From positions 1 through 64,000 of the forward strand of contig NZ_WMEF01000010.1 of NCBI RefSeq assembly GCF_009724685.1: DNA of 64,000 nt, written 5' to 3'. The notes under the pieces were generated by a model. The model did not search any database. It was not told the origin of the DNA and saw only the letters and a program-made list of their open reading frames with translations. Shown here piece by piece: positions 61,902-64,000 of this stretch. Each line of letters opens with the position of its first letter. Position 1 is the stretch's first letter. The position numbers and the translations under genes were made by a program. Source of the DNA: Lysinibacillus cavernae (lineage in GTDB: Bacteria > Bacillota > Bacilli > Bacillales_A > Planococcaceae).

Positions 61902-62036
61902 TTAAGAAAAATTTGCAAGCATGTACGCTTGAGTAATAATAATGGACGCTACTTCTGGTTTTTCGAAATAATTGGAAACGGCCAATGCAACAATGAATAA
62001 AATGGCTACTATAGGTAGTATTTTTCTAAACATCAT
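61902..62036 (-). CDS. Small membrane protein of 44 residues
   Basis: The frame begins ATGATG with AAGGGAG upstream, and encodes MMFRKILPIVAILFIVALAV followed by SNYFEKPEVASI and a second short hydrophobic stretch. One or two membrane helices are likely. It sits 35 bases after the stop of no other gene but just downstream of the unknown gene at 62072, so the two may be cotranscribed. Not recognised. Confidence 0.55.
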   Translation of the reverse strand: MMFRKILPIVAILFIVALAVSNYFEKPEVASIIITQAYMLANFS

Positions 62037-62071
62037 AAACACTCCCTTATCCTTTTACTGTCCAACTTCGG

Positions 62072-62971
62072 TTACTTGATTAGCACTGGATCAAAGAGCC
62101 AGTCTTTTGGACCAAAGTTTGGATCCTTTTCTCCTCTAACTTCACGGGAAATGCCACTATTTATAATAGCTTCTCTAAATCTTTTACTGAATAACGTCTT
62201 TCTATAAAGATATCTTCCATCATGACTAAAATCAGCTGAGTAAAACACATCACCTTTTACATTCTTTAAATCTTCATGATGATAAATATCAGGACCATTA
62301 ATCACTCCATTTAGACCACAGTTACACGGAGGTTGTTCAGTTGCAAAGTATAATTTAACTCTATCCTTGCTACACTCAGGTAGCATTTGTGTAGGAATAA
62401 TTTGATAAGCTAGTTGTTTTTCTTCCTCTGGCCCTTTATGGATAACTTCTAAAAGTTCATAGCCTTCTAGATTTTCTTTCTTCATTAGTAACACCAGTTC
62501 TTCAGAGGCAACCCAATAACCATTTACATGGACTAAATGACGATCCTTCATCTGGGTAGTATCTATTACTATAGGCGATAACTGCTCTTTATCCATAAGT
62601 CCACAATATTTACAATGTGTACTCAAAGAAAATAGTGTCCCTTTATCCTCTAAAAACATTTCTGGTGAATTACCTGTTGAATTTAAAGTAAATAATGATG
62701 CCCGTTCATATTCGATATCTGAAAATTCAAAATAAAAACGTTCTCCTATTGAAACAATACCAAATTCGCGTTCTAACGATTCATATAGAGCTGTTACCTG
62801 CTCGTATGTTACGTCTTCATTTAATGTAAAAATAGGATTAAATTTTGTTTTTAAATTTCTTTTTCTAATTTCAGGCGCACCAATCGCAATACCATGACGA
62901 TTATAAACGTTAATAACTTGATCTTGACTAGTTTCAGCTATAGAAAACAAATTTTCAAGTTCTACTTTCAC
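62072..62971 (-). CDS. Unknown protein with two Cys motifs (Imm11 or double-CXXCG like)
   Basis: A 299-residue soluble protein. CKYCG (about 119-123) and PPCNCG (about 214-219) form two Cys clusters that could bind zinc. The segment YWVASEELVLLMKKENLEGYELLEV recalls the shared middle part of Imm11/DUF1629 immunity proteins and of myxobacterial double-CXXCG proteins. If that holds, it could be an orphan immunity protein. The start is GTG behind TAGGCG. No toxin gene is visible in the window. Confidence 0.6.
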   Translation of the reverse strand: MKVELENLFSIAETSQDQVINVYNRHGIAIGAPEIRKRNLKTKFNPIFTLNEDVTYEQVTALYESLEREFGIVSIGERFYFEFSDIEYERASLFTLNSTGNSPEMFLEDKGTLFSLSTHCKYCGLMDKEQLSPIVIDTTQMKDRHLVHVNGYWVASEELVLLMKKENLEGYELLEVIHKGPEEEKQLAYQIIPTQMLPECSKDRVKLYFATEQPPCNCGLNGVINGPDIYHHEDLKNVKGDVFYSADFSHDGRYLYRKTLFSKRFREAIINSGISREVRGEKDPNFGPKDWLFDPVLIK

Positions 62972-63182
62972 AATACACGCCTACCTTTTATATAAAGTTT
63001 TATGGTGAAGTATATTGACTAGCTAGTAACATTCTACAATCTACTAACGCTACTTAATTCATAGATAGACAGGCTGCTTATTATAATAAAATCATTTGTA
63101 TACTATCCACTATAGTAAATCTACTTAACCATTGTTAATCTAAGGGTACCAGTACTCACACCGTTATTTCAACTTCGGGTTT
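62972..63182. other. AT-rich intergenic region
   Basis: No gene or convincing promoter is seen between the unknown gene and the repeat cluster. Confidence 0.35.
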
Positions 63183-63225
63183 ACGCCATTTTTTTGGCGT
63201 GATTCAGGTAAATTTTGGCGTGATT
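63183..63225. repeat. Tandem TTTTGGCGTGATT repeats and hairpin
   Basis: TTTTGGCGTGATT occurs at 63192-63204 and 63213-63225 (21-base period). The first copy also pairs with ACGCCA just before it (63183-63200). They lie next to the terminator below and share the GGCG core. Confidence 0.5.
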
Positions 63226-63234
63226 TGGCGGTCA

Positions 63235-63268
63235 CAAAAAAACACCGCCACTTTTTTGGCGGTGTTTC
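63235..63268 (-). terminator. Terminator downstream of the ComA-like gene
   Basis: AAACACCGCCA pairs with TGGCGGTGTTT, followed by seven T residues on the minus strand. It is also T-rich on the plus side. Confidence 0.85.
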
Positions 63269-63395
63269 TAATTTTTCATAGGATATTTAGCACAAAAATA
63301 TGGATTTGTTTTACTTAGGAAATATATAGGATATTGCCCACCCAAAAGTTCCCTTTTAATAGAAAAATATACCAACAGTATAGCATAGAAGAAGC

Positions 63396-64000
63396 TTAGA
63401 GTAAATTCATTCTTTCAGCAAGATTAACAGCTTCTGTTCGTGAATCTACATTTAGCAAAGAAAAGAGTTGAGTTAAATACCTCTCCGTAGTTCGTTGAGG
63501 AATATTCAGTTCAATAGCGATAGCTTTATTCGTATGCCCCTCAGCAATGAGTCTTAAAATTTTCTTTTCCTTTTCATTTAAAAGGATATCTTTAACATTT
63601 TGCAGTTTAAATTTATCATCTAGAAAATCTAAGAAATTTTTCGGTAAAACGATTTCACCATTAGCTATCGCCCGAACTGTTCGTAAAATTTGCTCTTTAG
63701 AGGCTGTTTTAGCCAAAATACCTTCTATTTTTCTTTCTAAAATGAGTGGATAATAATCCGTGATATCATCACCTGTATAAAGAATAACTGAAGCATTTGA
63801 CTGAATAGCTTTAATATTACGGGCTAAGTTGATTCCATTTTCTAATGGCATATTAATATCAATTAAATAGATATCGTATGGCTTATTTTTTATTCTTTGA
63901 ATGACACACGTAGCATCGCTTTCAGTATCAATAATAATATCTTCATTCTCTTGAAACAAGTTTTTAGTACCCTCTAATACTATAGGGTGATCATCCACTA
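63396..64000 (-). CDS. ComA-like NarL/FixJ response regulator, cut by the window edge
   Basis: The last 200 or so residues are present; the N-terminus lies beyond the right edge. The receiver domain begins at DDHPIVLEGTKNLF, with the phosphorylatable aspartate in IYLIDINMP and the lysine in AKTASKEQ. The C-terminal LuxR helix-turn-helix has EGHTNKAIAIELNIPQRTTERYLTQLF. The phrases DDHP-V-EGTK, YTG--I-DY, KT-SKE and LNV-SRTEAV follow B. subtilis ComA. A sensor kinase is expected upstream, off the window. Confidence 0.82.
   Translation of the reverse strand, partial: VDDHPIVLEGTKNLFQENEDIIIDTESDATCVIQRIKNKPYDIYLIDINMPLENGINLARNIKAIQSNASVILYTGDDITDYYPLILERKIEGILAKTASKEQILRTVRAIANGEIVLPKNFLDFLDDKFKLQNVKDILLNEKEKKILRLIAEGHTNKAIAIELNIPQRTTERYLTQLFSLLNVDSRTEAVNLAERMNLL

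Overview
The window is a low-GC Firmicutes chromosome segment, most like Lysinibacillus (Bacillaceae/Planococcaceae). This rests on gene content and order: the run ddl-murF-(esterase)-cshA-ydbS-ydbT-rhomboid-acpS-ydcC-alr-mazE-mazF-rsb-sigB-tex-sprT-like-tRNAs matches the Bacillus subtilis ddl-to-ydcK region read in reverse. SLH-domain surface proteins and an rRNA leader of the Bacillus type fit as well. The tRNA/rrn block and nearly all genes of the first 20 kb lie on the minus strand, so replication probably runs from right to left. No phage, IS element, CRISPR array or secretion island is visible. This is core and near-core chromosome with small accessory insertions.

Layout. 1-1024: promoter and leader of an rRNA operon (16S lies off the left edge), preceded by an eight-tRNA operon (Asn-Glu-Asp-Gln-Lys-Leu-Arg-Gly) with its own strong promoter. 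1042-7178: SprT-like protein, Tex and a reduced sigma-B operon (rsbT-rsbU-rsbV-rsbW-sigB) with an internal sigma-B promoter; rsbR, rsbS and rsbX are missing from the cluster. 7195-14448: MazEF, Alr, YdcC-like lipoprotein, AcpS, rhomboid protease, an acetyltransferase and YdbS/YdbT behind an ECF (sigma-W-like) promoter. 14525-22086: CshA helicase, esterase, MurF, Ddl, an unknown protein and RodA. 22099-28298: small ORF, MFS pump, YwqG-like protein, cardiolipin synthase, VanY-like peptidase and YidC. 28408-33652: AraC regulator, a one-component LytTR regulator and a succinyl-CoA:acetate-type CoA-transferase, with a set of LytTR-like half-sites and a cre site between them, then an MFS protein. 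33656-40453: small proteins, YpuA-like protein, CvfB, MntR, ComN and a CadC/CadA metal-efflux operon with two perfect operator copies. 40461-49147: penicillin-acylase family enzyme, ExoA, MurB, HxlR regulator, YceI and an SLH-anchored nucleotidase. 49163-57154: AzoR behind an MhqR-type palindrome, DsbA-like protein, FAD/Rieske oxidoreductase, a GAGGCTGGGACA inverted-repeat element, PpaC, a fused acetyltransferase, RpiR regulator and NiaP. 57201-64000: thrC-thrB, MtnX, ZupT, PAP2 phosphatase, a small membrane protein, an unknown double-Cys-motif protein and a ComA-like response regulator cut by the right edge.

Themes. Stress and envelope functions dominate: the sigma-B switch, ECF-controlled YdbST, MurF/Ddl/MurB/Alr/RodA for the wall, MhqR-type and HxlR control of quinone or electrophile response, and CadAC/MntR/ZupT for metals. 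The most informative non-coding signals are the sigma-B promoter before rsbV, the ECF promoter before ydbS, the LytTR half-sites plus cre before the CoA-transferase, the duplicated CadC operator, the MhqR palindrome, a degenerate dispersed palindromic repeat with three copies, and the MITE-like inverted repeat. I saw no convincing entirely new multi-gene system. The best novelty candidates are the LytTR/CoA-transferase regulatory unit, the reduced sigma-B module, the diverged MazE, the unknown proteins at 62072-62971 and 19745-20491, and the small ORFs.
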